DNA from: an uncultured Pseudomonadota bacterium
GTDB taxonomy: Bacteria; Pseudomonadota; Alphaproteobacteria; Rs-D84
Direction: 5' to 3'
DNA length: 64,000 bases
NCBI GenBank assembly: GCA_947306185.1
Contig: CAMZFU010000001.1
Span: forward strand, 1 to 64,000
Position 1 is the stretch's first letter. Every line of letters begins with the position of its first letter. The position numbers were made by a program, and so were the translations under genes. Below the pieces are notes generated by a model. It was not told where the DNA came from and did not search any database. It saw nothing but the letters and a program-made list of their open reading frames with translations. Positions 16,213 to 24,596 of the stretch are shown piece by piece.

Positions 16213-17466
16213 TTATTCGTTTCTTAATACCTCTACCGGGTCAGTATTTGCAGCCTTCCATGCAGGATAAATTGTCGCCAAGAACGCCAATGCTATTGCA
16301 ATTACCGCGATACCTATTACCGTCAATGGTTCAACACGCGATGGCAATTCTGATAAGTAATACAGTTCCGCAGGGAATAAATCGCGCCCAGTAGCCCACT
16401 GGAAAAATTTCCGTATTGGTTCGATATAGATTGCGACCACAACACCCAATATTGTTCCGAATATCGCACCAATTACACCGATACTAGTCCCCGAAAGCAC
16501 AAATATACGCATCATAGAACGGCGCGACACCCCAAAAGTACGCAGGACTGCAATATCACGCGACTTATCTTTGACCAACATAACAAGCGACGAAACAATA
16601 TTAAAGGCCGCCACAATCACAATTAGCATTAAAATCAAAAACATAACATTTGATTCAACCTGAAGTGCCCCAACGAACCCGCGATTCAAATCACGCCAAT
16701 CACGAACAACATATCCATCAGGCAATGTTGATATTAATGTATCACGAACCGCATCTGTATTTTCCGCATCTTTCAAGAACAAATCTATATGTGTCACCGC
16801 ATTCCCCAGGTTCAGGTATTTCTGCGCCGTTTCTAATGGCATAAACACATATCCCGAATCGTATTCGTACATACCCATAAAGAACGATGATTCAACAGGA
16901 TATGACATAATCCGTGGCATTGTTCCAAATGCGGTTGCTGTTGCACCGTTTGCCGAAACCAATGAAATATTATTACCACGACCCACCCCAAGTTTGCGCG
17001 CAAGTGTTGCACCAACCACCAATTCGCCATCACGAATATCGGTCAGTTTCTTGCCGTATACGCGGGTTCCAGTTGTTGTTTTATCGGCCAAATCTTTCAT
17101 ACGAATTCCACGAACCATCGCACCAGAATTTTTACCGGCCGCGGTAACCATAACCTGGCCTTCGGCAATTGGTACAATGGACGTTACAGATTTATCAACG
17201 GTTTTGCTTTCGCGCATTCTTGATATAAGGAAATCATAATCCGCAATTGCACCATCTTGGTGATAAACGACGACATGACCATTCATACCAACAATTCTTG
17301 ATAATAATGTATCGTGAAAACCACCCATAACAGACATAACAACAATCAATGTTGCCACACCCAACATTATACCAATAAGCGAAACCCACGATACCACCGA
17401 ACCAAAACCACGTCGTTTGGCCGCTAAATATCTAAATGCGATTTTTCTTTCCAGTTTTGTGAACAT
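16213..17466 (-). CDS. lolC: Lipoprotein-releasing system permease LolC/LolE
   Basis: A 417-residue FtsX-family permease. A first transmembrane helix lies at about 22-46 (GSVVSWVSLIGIMLGVATLIVVMSVMGGF), then a periplasmic MacB-PCD-like domain of some 220 residues, then three helices near 275-300, 320-350 and 380-400. The C terminus is the usual AANTDPVEVLRNE. It partners with LolD to lift lipoproteins from the inner membrane. Only one LolC/E-type permease gene is present here, so it may work as a homodimer (LolF-like), as in many non-gamma-proteobacteria. It is co-transcribed with lolD and probably follows the secretin-like gene. Confidence 0.93.
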   Translation of the reverse strand: MFTKLERKIAFRYLAAKRRGFGSVVSWVSLIGIMLGVATLIVVMSVMGGFHDTLLSRIVGMNGHVVVYHQDGAIADYDFLISRMRESKTVDKSVTSIVPIAEGQVMVTAAGKNSGAMVRGIRMKDLADKTTTGTRVYGKKLTDIRDGELVVGATLARKLGVGRGNNISLVSANGATATAFGTMPRIMSYPVESSFFMGMYEYDSGYVFMPLETAQKYLNLGNAVTHIDLFLKDAENTDAVRDTLISTLPDGYVVRDWRDLNRGFVGALQVESNVMFLILMLIVIVAAFNIVSSLVMLVKDKSRDIAVLRTFGVSRRSMMRIFVLSGTSIGVIGAIFGTILGVVVAIYIEPIRKFFQWATGRDLFPAELYYLSELPSRVEPLTVIGIAVIAIALAFLATIYPAWKAANTDPVEVLRNE

Positions 17467-17493
17467 CGTATCACTCTATTTTATCATCCATTA

Positions 17494-18816
17494 TTACTTT
17501 CGTAAATAGTTACGCAACGCATCGCCCACCAATGGTGCACTGTCCGGAATATCGGCCGGATTGACAATTGAAACTATGCGTGGTGACATAAATACAACCA
17601 ATTCTGCAAATGGACTTATAAGTGTTTCTGGGGTCGTCACAAAAGAATGTGTTGGAATACCAATTATAATGTAATTATCGCCGACACTGGACGGTATTGT
17701 AAATGATGACAGTTCACCATTACTGGTCCGCAAAACGATTTTTGCATCTATTTTATTACGTCCACCAAAATCGCTATACTTTGCAGATGCACCAACCACA
17801 AGGTCTGTTTCCAATCTTTCTTCTTTGCCACATTGCCCAATATCAAACCGTGATTGCCACCCATCCGGTACAACAAAATGCCCCTGGGATATCAGAACAA
17901 CATTTGCTTGCTGATACAAAAATTCTTGCAGCGTTTTCGTATTTATTTCTGGCCCAACAACCAACGTACGTCCAACCACCCCTGGAATAGACATTTTGAT
18001 ATTCTTTTCCCCAAATGCCGGCAACAAGTTCATCCATATAATTGGATTATCGGTTCGTGGATAAACACGATAAACATCCATGTCCCACGCCATTACATAT
18101 TTTTTTGACGCAATATCGGTTATTATACGCGTAACTTCACGTTCGGTCTGGTAATTACCTTCAAATATTAATGTGTTATCTGACCAATCCACAATAAGAT
18201 TTCTTACATCCGCACCATGCATTGCATCCAATAATGCCATCACGATTGTATCGTCATGAGGCATTTTAATTAACCATTTGGCACGATTAAATAATTTAAT
18301 TTCACCCAACGCGGCATCATAAGAATAATACACGCGCCCCAACCGTGTAATCAAATCGACCGCATCCGACAAATTGCCTGATGCAATTGAACCAGAAACC
18401 TTTTCTATAACTTGCTCTTGTTCAACAACAACGATATCTGTTCCTTCAAGTAATTTATTTAATGCTGATGACACACCCTGCTTTTTAAAATCATAATCTG
18501 ACACGGTTAAATCATCCGGTAACGCGTCACCCTTGTCCACACGTACTATTTCTATTTTTTCTTCGGGAACAACCGACACAACCGATTGGTTATCCCAATC
18601 AACGGTACAACGACGTGGTAATTCAATTGAAAAACGACGTGCTGTATCGGTGGTCAATGCCGCCTTTTTTGGGAAAATTGGCACAGAATTATCATCTATG
18701 ACCAAATTATCAACGACCAAAACATTATCGTATTCAATTGTATTATTCTCATCAGGCGCCTGCATACAGCCGACCATCATCAGTCCAACAAAAATAAAAT
18801 TCAATAATTTCTTCAT
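17494..18816 (-). CDS. pilN: Secretin-like pilus lipoprotein (PilN/BfpB type)
   Basis: A 440-residue outer-membrane lipoprotein. The lipobox LMMVGC places the acylated cysteine at 17. Middle regions resemble N0/N1-type ring domains (for example GADVRNLIVDWSDNTLIFEGN and the following REVTRIITDIAS). The C-terminal block, ending in PFAELVVFMSPRIVSIV, is the usual secretin finish (ELxIFITPRIV). It should form the outer-membrane pore of a type IVb pilus or type II-like machine, matching the pilO-P-Q-R genes at 44.5-49.2 kb. At 440 residues it is shorter than most secretins. Start at ATG 18816; GTG at 18825 is the other option. Confidence 0.78.
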   Translation of the reverse strand: MKKLLNFIFVGLMMVGCMQAPDENNTIEYDNVLVVDNLVIDDNSVPIFPKKAALTTDTARRFSIELPRRCTVDWDNQSVVSVVPEEKIEIVRVDKGDALPDDLTVSDYDFKKQGVSSALNKLLEGTDIVVVEQEQVIEKVSGSIASGNLSDAVDLITRLGRVYYSYDAALGEIKLFNRAKWLIKMPHDDTIVMALLDAMHGADVRNLIVDWSDNTLIFEGNYQTEREVTRIITDIASKKYVMAWDMDVYRVYPRTDNPIIWMNLLPAFGEKNIKMSIPGVVGRTLVVGPEINTKTLQEFLYQQANVVLISQGHFVVPDGWQSRFDIGQCGKEERLETDLVVGASAKYSDFGGRNKIDAKIVLRTSNGELSSFTIPSSVGDNYIIIGIPTHSFVTTPETLISPFAELVVFMSPRIVSIVNPADIPDSAPLVGDALRNYLRK

Positions 18817-18840
18817 ATGTATCACCCGTGGTCTAAAAAG

Positions 18841-19164
18841 TTATATGTTCATTACCTTTTCGAATTCTTCCAACGTCATTTCATATATCGGTTTTTGTGA
18901 CGGCGTTGTCAAAGCACGTACATGTTCAAACTGCGTCCGGAAACGTTCTATGACAGACGTGACTTCGACATCCGGTTTACTTTCTGACTTTAGCAAACGG
19001 TCACCATATTCTACAACAAATTCTAACACATCCGCCGCAAAAAAACGCCCAACATAATTTTCCATTGCAATTCCGCCTTTATTGACACAAATTGCAGACA
19101 TAACCTTGGCAACCTGATTATAGAAATTTGCCAATTTAATAAAATTATCAACCGTTAATGCCAT
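18841..19164 (-). CDS. Small cytoplasmic protein of unknown function
   Basis: A 107-residue helical protein without signal peptide or recognised domain. The start used, ATG 19164, has a GGGGGAAAAGAG ribosome site; the upstream ATG at 19212 has none. It begins ALTVDNFIKLANFYNQVAKV and has a central GGIAMENYVGRFFAADVLEF, possibly one compact helical domain. It lies 24 bases upstream of the secretin-like gene on the same strand, so it may belong to the same transcript. Whether it helps pilus assembly is not shown by the sequence. It is divergent from the lipoprotein gene at 19239. Confidence 0.68.
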   Translation of the reverse strand: MALTVDNFIKLANFYNQVAKVMSAICVNKGGIAMENYVGRFFAADVLEFVVEYGDRLLKSESKPDVEVTSVIERFRTQFEHVRALTTPSQKPIYEMTLEEFEKVMNI

Positions 19165-19238
19165 CTCTTTTCCCCCGATACTTTTACACATTATAAAAAC
19201 TATTGCCACCAAAAGGCAATTAAATTATAATAGGAAAC

Positions 19239-19628
19239 ATGAGAATGTTGAAATTATTTTTATTTGCCGGAATATTCGGACTTTGCGCGTGCTCTTCCCC
19301 CAACGGGGGCAGTTTGGATGATGCGACTATTCTGAATTGGGAGAACGAATCTGTTACAACCGAACAGTTTGTCCGCGATCACAAGTCCTGTCTTGGCATA
19401 ACACAACCATCATATATGCCACGTTCCCGTCTTGCGAAATTACTATCCCCAAACCAGAGTGCCCGTATGCCCGATTGGGATGGTTTATGGGTAACTTTTC
19501 AATCAAATGAATATCGTGACGTTGGGCAACGTGCTCTTTTGTCTGTTCCCCGTAATACAACATCGAAATCGGTCGGTTCTTACCGAAAATGCATGTTCAA
19601 ACGCGGGTATCTGTTACGTGCCATGTAA
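19239..19628 (+). CDS. Small lipoprotein of unknown function
   Basis: 129 residues with a signal peptide and lipobox FGLCACSS, acylated at Cys18. The mature part is short, with two further cysteines (SCLGIT, KCMFKRGY) that might pair. Pattern TTEQFVRDHKSCLG and the end SYRKCMFKRGYLL recall small alphaproteobacterial lipoproteins with a conserved Cys in the C-terminal half, but I cannot name the family. TATAAT at 19226-19231 lies only seven bases from the ATG, although an AGGA is also present between them. It precedes ftsQ by 53 bases. Confidence 0.72.
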   Translation: MRMLKLFLFAGIFGLCACSSPNGGSLDDATILNWENESVTTEQFVRDHKSCLGITQPSYMPRSRLAKLLSPNQSARMPDWDGLWVTFQSNEYRDVGQRALLSVPRNTTSKSVGSYRKCMFKRGYLLRAM

Positions 19629-19665
19629 AAATTTGCCTTCAAAACTTTCATATGCGTTAAAAGTA

Positions 19666-19674
19666 TGGTATAAT
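19666..19674 (+). promoter_or_regulatory. Extended -10 promoter of ftsQ, likely leaderless
   Basis: TGG-TATAAT at 19666-19674 (extended -10 form). The ftsQ ATG is at 19682, seven bases after the box, exactly where transcription should begin. No ribosome site precedes the ATG. Confidence 0.6.
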
Positions 19675-19681
19675 AAGCCAT

Positions 19682-20362
19682 ATGAAACGTAACTTATGGT
19701 TTTGGCTCTATTTTATTGTGGCAATATTGCTTGCCATATACTTTGCGACCAGAATCATTATGACGTTTATGGGACATGGTCCAATTTCTCAGGTTAAAAA
19801 TATATCTATATCCGCCGATACAAATCACAAAGATTTAACTGCTATTGCGGCGGCGACCGGGATTTCACCAGGAACACATACATATTCTGTAAACCTTGAA
19901 TTGGTTAATGCGCGGCTATTGACCACACCTGGTATTCGTGAATCTGCTGTACGCAGATTACCAAACGGAAATTTGGCCGTAAAAATACACCTTTATCGTG
20001 CGGTGGCTGCCTGGACCGATGGGACATATTATTACCCACTGTCGGCGGATGGGACCATTGTTAAACAACCAAGCGAAGAGAAGAAAACTGGTACGGTTGT
20101 ATTCCGCGGCAATGTTCCAAAAGACATAAGCAAAATTACCAAGGCCGCAACAAACCTGATTGGTGATCTAGATTATCTTGAATTCGTTGATAATCGCCGT
20201 TGGAATATTGTAACAAGTGGCGGCATTATTGTAATGTTACCCGAAGAAGACCCTGACGCGGCAATCGCATCACTAATAGTATTAAATGATAAACACAAAA
20301 TATTAAACAAGAATATTCAAACAATTGATATGCGGGACACGACACGGATTTTGGTCAAATGA
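19682..20362 (+). CDS. ftsQ: Cell division protein FtsQ
   Basis: A 226-residue bitopic membrane protein. Short basic N terminus, a transmembrane helix at about 6-27 (WFWLYFIVAILLAIYF), a POTRA domain at about 35-105 starting VKNISISAD, and a beta domain ending in the typical strand pairs (NIQTIDMRDTTRILVK matches the usual IDLRxxxRxxVR end). FtsQ links FtsK/FtsA-side early divisome parts to FtsB, FtsL and the septal wall enzymes. It overlaps the next gene by ATGA, the standard ftsQ-ftsA order. Divergence from textbook FtsQ is high, but size, topology and context agree. Confidence 0.85.
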   Translation: MKRNLWFWLYFIVAILLAIYFATRIIMTFMGHGPISQVKNISISADTNHKDLTAIAAATGISPGTHTYSVNLELVNARLLTTPGIRESAVRRLPNGNLAVKIHLYRAVAAWTDGTYYYPLSADGTIVKQPSEEKKTGTVVFRGNVPKDISKITKAATNLIGDLDYLEFVDNRRWNIVTSGGIIVMLPEEDPDAAIASLIVLNDKHKILNKNIQTIDMRDTTRILVK

Positions 20363-22140
20363 ATATGATAGATTCTGCATTTTTATGTCTTGATATTGGC
20401 ACATGTGGTGTCCGTGGCATCGCGCACCGTATACGTAACGCAACAATTGACAACAGCAAATATTATTCAGTTGACGATTTTGACACTGTATTTGCATTGA
20501 AATCTGTCATTGATGAATTAGAACAACAAATCGGTATGCATTTTGATACAGCATATATAACAGGAAACTTTGGCCCTTCTCTTTTCAAAATGTCACCACA
20601 AAATACGGTATGGACAAATGACCATAAAATAACCCCCGCAGATATAAAAGCACAAATTACAAAAATAGATGTACCCGACGGTTTTTACCCAATGCATATT
20701 ATTCCGTTGCGATATGACACACCAAAAATAAGAAATATGTTATCCCCTATTGGACATACCGATAGACAATTGGTATCTGCATATTCTGCATTATTCTTTG
20801 ATAATGAATATATGAATAAGATATTGGAACTCTTGCGCCACGCGCATATTCAACCAATCGGATTCTATACACCGCATTTCTTGGAACACTCCGCATTTAC
20901 ATCCCAAAAAGATCCAATTATGTTTATTGATTTGGGCGCGGAAAACACAACTGTTTCAATATGGACACCGCGCGGTTTGGTTTGGTATGCCGCACCGGCA
21001 ATTGGTGGGAATGATTTAACAAATACTATTGCAACAAACCTTGCACTTTCTTTTACCGAGGCCGAAAGGATAAAACGCAACGTTGCAAACCTTAAATCAA
21101 ATGATATGGCACGTTTTAGTCCGGCCGACAGTGCATATGCGTTTTCTTGTGCGGATGTAAATGATATTGTGATTCCCTTTTATACAGATTTGATAAATGA
21201 AATTAAAACATTGGTTGCACCACAAATTGAAAAGTATGCGCCCACGCAAATTGTTTTAACCGGTGGGGGGGCAAATATAGACGGTATAATTGATATGTTA
21301 TCACAAACATTTGATATACCCGTAAATGTTGGTGGACCCGACACGGTTGTTCGCGCATTGGCAAATTATATATGGCGAACCCAAGAATCACATCGTCAAA
21401 AATATATGGCACGTCTCGCCCGTATACAGCGATTTACCGATAAAATCGGTAAAATTTTTCACGGAAAAAAACACAATACGAAACAAAAAATTATACCAAT
21501 TATGCCAAGCACATTGTGCTTTGATATGGGCGCCCCAGAAACATATACAATGTTCAGATCTGCGGGTATAAATGCGATTCATGTCGATATTATGGATGGG
21601 TTATATGTGGACAGAATTGCCGGTGGAATCGAAGAATTGCGCCGTATACGTGCATCATGGAATGGACATTTACATGTTCATTTAATGACCGAAGCCCCAG
21701 CCGAATGGGCACGCAGTGCGATTGAAGCAGGCGCAAATACAATTATACTTTCAACAAATACGGCGGGGGTACGTTCCGCGGTGCAAATTGTTCGTCGTGC
21801 GGGTCGCCGTGTTGGTGTTGGTATCGCATTGAATCCTGATACACCTGTGTCTTTGTTAAAAACAATTTTACGTGATTTAGATGAAGTGATGATTATGGCG
21901 GTTCCACCTGGTGCTGCGGGTCAAAAGTTCAATATTGATGTAATTAAAAAAATATCAGTCCTTGCCGCGACGCGTAAAAAATACGGATTAAAATTCATAA
22001 TATCTGTAGATGGTGGAATAAATGATGAAACCGCAAAATTATGTTGGAACGCCGGCGCAGATGTATTGGTAAGTGGTTCATACCTTAAATCCGCACCTGA
22101 CTTTCCACTTGCCGTTCAGGCACTTATGAAAAAACAATAA
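20359..22140 (+). CDS. ftsA-rpe: FtsA fused to ribulose-phosphate 3-epimerase
   Basis: 593 residues in one uninterrupted frame. Residues 1-345 are FtsA, the actin-like FtsZ anchor: phosphate-1 loop LDIGTCGVRG at 11-20, phosphate-2 FIDLGAENTTVS at 189-200, and the adenosine motif LTGGGANIDGI at 300-310. Residues 347-378 are a basic, amphipathic-looking stretch (RLARIQRFTDKIGKIFHGKK) that may be the usual FtsA membrane helix. Residues 380-593 are a complete Rpe barrel with the four metal/catalytic residues His408, Asp410, His441 and Asp551, plus the phosphate loop PPGAAGQKF and LVSGSYL. Rpe normally interconverts ribulose-5-P and xylulose-5-P. An in-frame ATG at 21502 could start a free Rpe but has no ribosome site. 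Confidence 0.9.
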   Translation: MNMIDSAFLCLDIGTCGVRGIAHRIRNATIDNSKYYSVDDFDTVFALKSVIDELEQQIGMHFDTAYITGNFGPSLFKMSPQNTVWTNDHKITPADIKAQITKIDVPDGFYPMHIIPLRYDTPKIRNMLSPIGHTDRQLVSAYSALFFDNEYMNKILELLRHAHIQPIGFYTPHFLEHSAFTSQKDPIMFIDLGAENTTVSIWTPRGLVWYAAPAIGGNDLTNTIATNLALSFTEAERIKRNVANLKSNDMARFSPADSAYAFSCADVNDIVIPFYTDLINEIKTLVAPQIEKYAPTQIVLTGGGANIDGIIDMLSQTFDIPVNVGGPDTVVRALANYIWRTQESHRQKYMARLARIQRFTDKIGKIFHGKKHNTKQKIIPIMPSTLCFDMGAPETYTMFRSAGINAIHVDIMDGLYVDRIAGGIEELRRIRASWNGHLHVHLMTEAPAEWARSAIEAGANTIILSTNTAGVRSAVQIVRRAGRRVGVGIALNPDTPVSLLKTILRDLDEVMIMAVPPGAAGQKFNIDVIKKISVLAATRKKYGLKFIISVDGGINDETAKLCWNAGADVLVSGSYLKSAPDFPLAVQALMKKQ

Positions 22141-22143
22141 AAA

Positions 22144-22557
22144 CTATTTTACTGTTATCTGTCGTCCATCGTCAAATTCAACTATATCAATATGCACCGT
22201 ATTATCAGGCAACATATCAGATGCAATATCTGGCCATTCAATAAGTGTTATATCGTTTTGTATGGCATAATCTAAACCAATTTCGACCAATTCCGCAACA
22301 TCAGAAATTCTGTATAAATCGAAATGTGAAATCTTGGTATCACCCGCAACATATGTCTGAACAAGTGTAAATGTCGGACTTGGTACCACGGTACCTTCAC
22401 CACAAAGCGTCTGTATTATTGTGCGCGCAATTTCTGATTTACCAACACCCAAATCACCATGTAATGCAATTGTCACCGGTTGTTTAAGCGTCTTGGCAAA
22501 TTGTTTCGCCCAATTTCTTGTCTCATCAATATTTTTGGTTATAAAGGTTTGTATCAT
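22144..22557 (-). CDS. tsaE: tRNA threonylcarbamoyladenosine ATPase TsaE
   Basis: A 137-residue P-loop protein, TsaE/YjeE, which with TsaB and TsaD makes the t6A37 modification of ANN-decoding tRNAs. Walker A-like GDLGVGKSE lies at 34-42 (Ser where most have Thr), PSPTFTLV at 59-66 is the conserved switch region, HFDLYRI sits in the middle, and IEWPD is the usual end motif. The start follows uvrB by three bases, so the two form an operon. It is convergent with the ftsA-rpe gene, with three bases between them. Confidence 0.95.
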   Translation of the reverse strand: MIQTFITKNIDETRNWAKQFAKTLKQPVTIALHGDLGVGKSEIARTIIQTLCGEGTVVPSPTFTLVQTYVAGDTKISHFDLYRISDVAELVEIGLDYAIQNDITLIEWPDIASDMLPDNTVHIDIVEFDDGRQITVK

Positions 22558-22560
22558 TTT

Positions 22561-24549
22561 TTACTCCAATACCAATAAATCGTCTTCCATTTTTCGAATC
22601 GTATCACGTATTTCGGCCGCCGTTTCAAAGTCCAAGTTTTCCGCAGCATTCCGCATTTTTTGTGTTAACTTTTTTATCTCGCGCTTCATAGATTCTGCAT
22701 CCCAAACCCCATCTTTACTATACAAGAATCTATGTTTTTTATCTGTTTTTTCTTGTGCGTCTGTAACCTCATCAAAGACGGCCTTGGATATAGTTTTTGG
22801 TGTTATTCCGTGTTCGGCATTATATGCCATTTGTTTTTCACGACGACGTGCGGTTTCGGAAAGTGCCGCATTCATAGAATCTGTCATAACATCCGCATAT
22901 AATATCACACGTCCATTTGCATTTCGTGCCGCACGGCCAATTGTTTGTATTAATGAACGTGTGGAGCGCAGGAACCCCTCCTTATCTGCATCCATTATTG
23001 CAACCAATTCGCATTCGGGAACGTCCAACCCTTCGCGCAAAAGATTTATCCCAACCAACACATCAAATTTTCCCATACGCAAATCACGCAATAAATCAAT
23101 ACGTTCCAATGTTTCTATATCGCTATGCAGGTATCTTGCACGAACCCCATTTTCAACGAAATAGTCCGTCAATTGTTCCGCCATTTTTTTCGTAAGTGTT
23201 GTAACAAGTACCCTGCCCTTGGTCGCTTTAACTTCGGCCAATAAATCATCAACTTGATTTTTAATTGGACGCACAACACATTCTGGGTCTAATAATCCGG
23301 TTGGCCTGATTACCTGCTCTGCGACGATTCCCCCGGATTGATTCATTTCCCATTCCGCAGGTGTCGCCGAAACAAAAATCGTCTGTGGACGCATTGCATC
23401 CCATTCATCAAATGTTAATGGTCTGTTATCAACACATGACGGCAAACGAAAACCATATTGCGCCAAAGTTTCTTTACGTGCCCTGTCCCCACGTGACATC
23501 GCACCGATTTGCGGAACCGTTACATGACTTTCGTCAATAAATAAAATCGCATCCTTGGGCAAATACTCAAATAATGTCGGTGGTGGTTGACCCGGCGCAC
23601 GCCCAGACAAATACCGCGAATAGTTTTCAATACCGCGACATGTTCCGGTTGTTTCCATCATTTCTATATCCATATTTACGCGCTCACGCAAACGTTGTTC
23701 TTCAATATATTTCATATTTTCGTGAAAATATTGTAACCGTTCATTAAGGTCATCGCGTATTTGCCCAATTGCCTGAACCACCGATGGCATTGGTGTCGCA
23801 TAGTGGGTATTTGGATATACCGCGACCCGATCTATCTTAAATAACTTTGCACCGGTCAGAGTATCGAATTCCCAAATCTCTTCAATTTCATCACCCCAAA
23901 AAGAAATTTTCCAGGCCCTATCTTGACTGTGTGACGGGAATATATCCAATGTATCGCCACGCACACGAAAAGAACCACGATCAAACGCAATATCGTTTCG
24001 TTTATATTGGATATTTACTAATTCACGCATAACATCATCGCGCCCCATCATATCGCCGGCCCTTAACACAAGTTTCATCCCAGAATACTGTTCCGGTGTT
24101 CCCAGGCCATATATAGAAGACACCGAAGAAACAACGATAACATCACGTTCTTCTAACATTGCACGTGTCGCACTGTGTCGCATACGATCCAATTGGTCAT
24201 TTATAGATGCGTCTTTATCAATATATGTATCTGTTGTTGGAACGTATGCTTCGGGTTGATAATAATCATAATATGACACGAAATATTCCACATGATTATG
24301 CGGAAAAAATGACTTCATTTCAGTATATAACTGCGCCGCAAGAATCTTGTTCGGCGCCATCAATAATGCCGGCCGTCCCAATTCGGCAATAACATTCGCC
24401 ATTGTAAATGTCTTGCCAGAACCCGTTACCCCAAGCAAAACCTGGGAACGACGCCCTTCTTGGATGCCTTTTACCAAATCAGATATGGCGACCGGTTGGT
24501 CGCCCATTGGTTTGTAATCACTTTCAAGATTAAAAATTTTTTTGTTCAC
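22561..24549 (-). CDS. uvrB: Excinuclease ABC subunit B
   Basis: UvrB, 662 residues, the damage-verifying helicase of nucleotide excision repair. Walker A GVTGSGKT at 40-47, the YYDYYQPEAYVP beta-hairpin start near 94, LFIDESH as Walker B, TRSLIQTIGRAARN as helicase motif VI, and the C-terminal UVR domain (MKREIKKLTQKMRNAAENLDFETAAEIRD) that binds UvrC. Full length. No clear ribosome site; the ATG is 47 bases from the divergent AsmA gene start, so the two promoters overlap. It is coupled to tsaE downstream. Confidence 0.98.
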   Translation of the reverse strand: MNKKIFNLESDYKPMGDQPVAISDLVKGIQEGRRSQVLLGVTGSGKTFTMANVIAELGRPALLMAPNKILAAQLYTEMKSFFPHNHVEYFVSYYDYYQPEAYVPTTDTYIDKDASINDQLDRMRHSATRAMLEERDVIVVSSVSSIYGLGTPEQYSGMKLVLRAGDMMGRDDVMRELVNIQYKRNDIAFDRGSFRVRGDTLDIFPSHSQDRAWKISFWGDEIEEIWEFDTLTGAKLFKIDRVAVYPNTHYATPMPSVVQAIGQIRDDLNERLQYFHENMKYIEEQRLRERVNMDIEMMETTGTCRGIENYSRYLSGRAPGQPPPTLFEYLPKDAILFIDESHVTVPQIGAMSRGDRARKETLAQYGFRLPSCVDNRPLTFDEWDAMRPQTIFVSATPAEWEMNQSGGIVAEQVIRPTGLLDPECVVRPIKNQVDDLLAEVKATKGRVLVTTLTKKMAEQLTDYFVENGVRARYLHSDIETLERIDLLRDLRMGKFDVLVGINLLREGLDVPECELVAIMDADKEGFLRSTRSLIQTIGRAARNANGRVILYADVMTDSMNAALSETARRREKQMAYNAEHGITPKTISKAVFDEVTDAQEKTDKKHRFLYSKDGVWDAESMKREIKKLTQKMRNAAENLDFETAAEIRDTIRKMEDDLLVLE

Positions 24550-24596
24550 ATCATAGAGTATAATCCATTATAATAAAAAAACAAGAGGACGAGAGA

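Noticed and set aside
21502..22140. Separate rpe gene starting at the internal ATG 21502
   Set aside because: No stop codon before it and no ribosome site; the frame is continuous with ftsA, so the fusion is the simpler reading.
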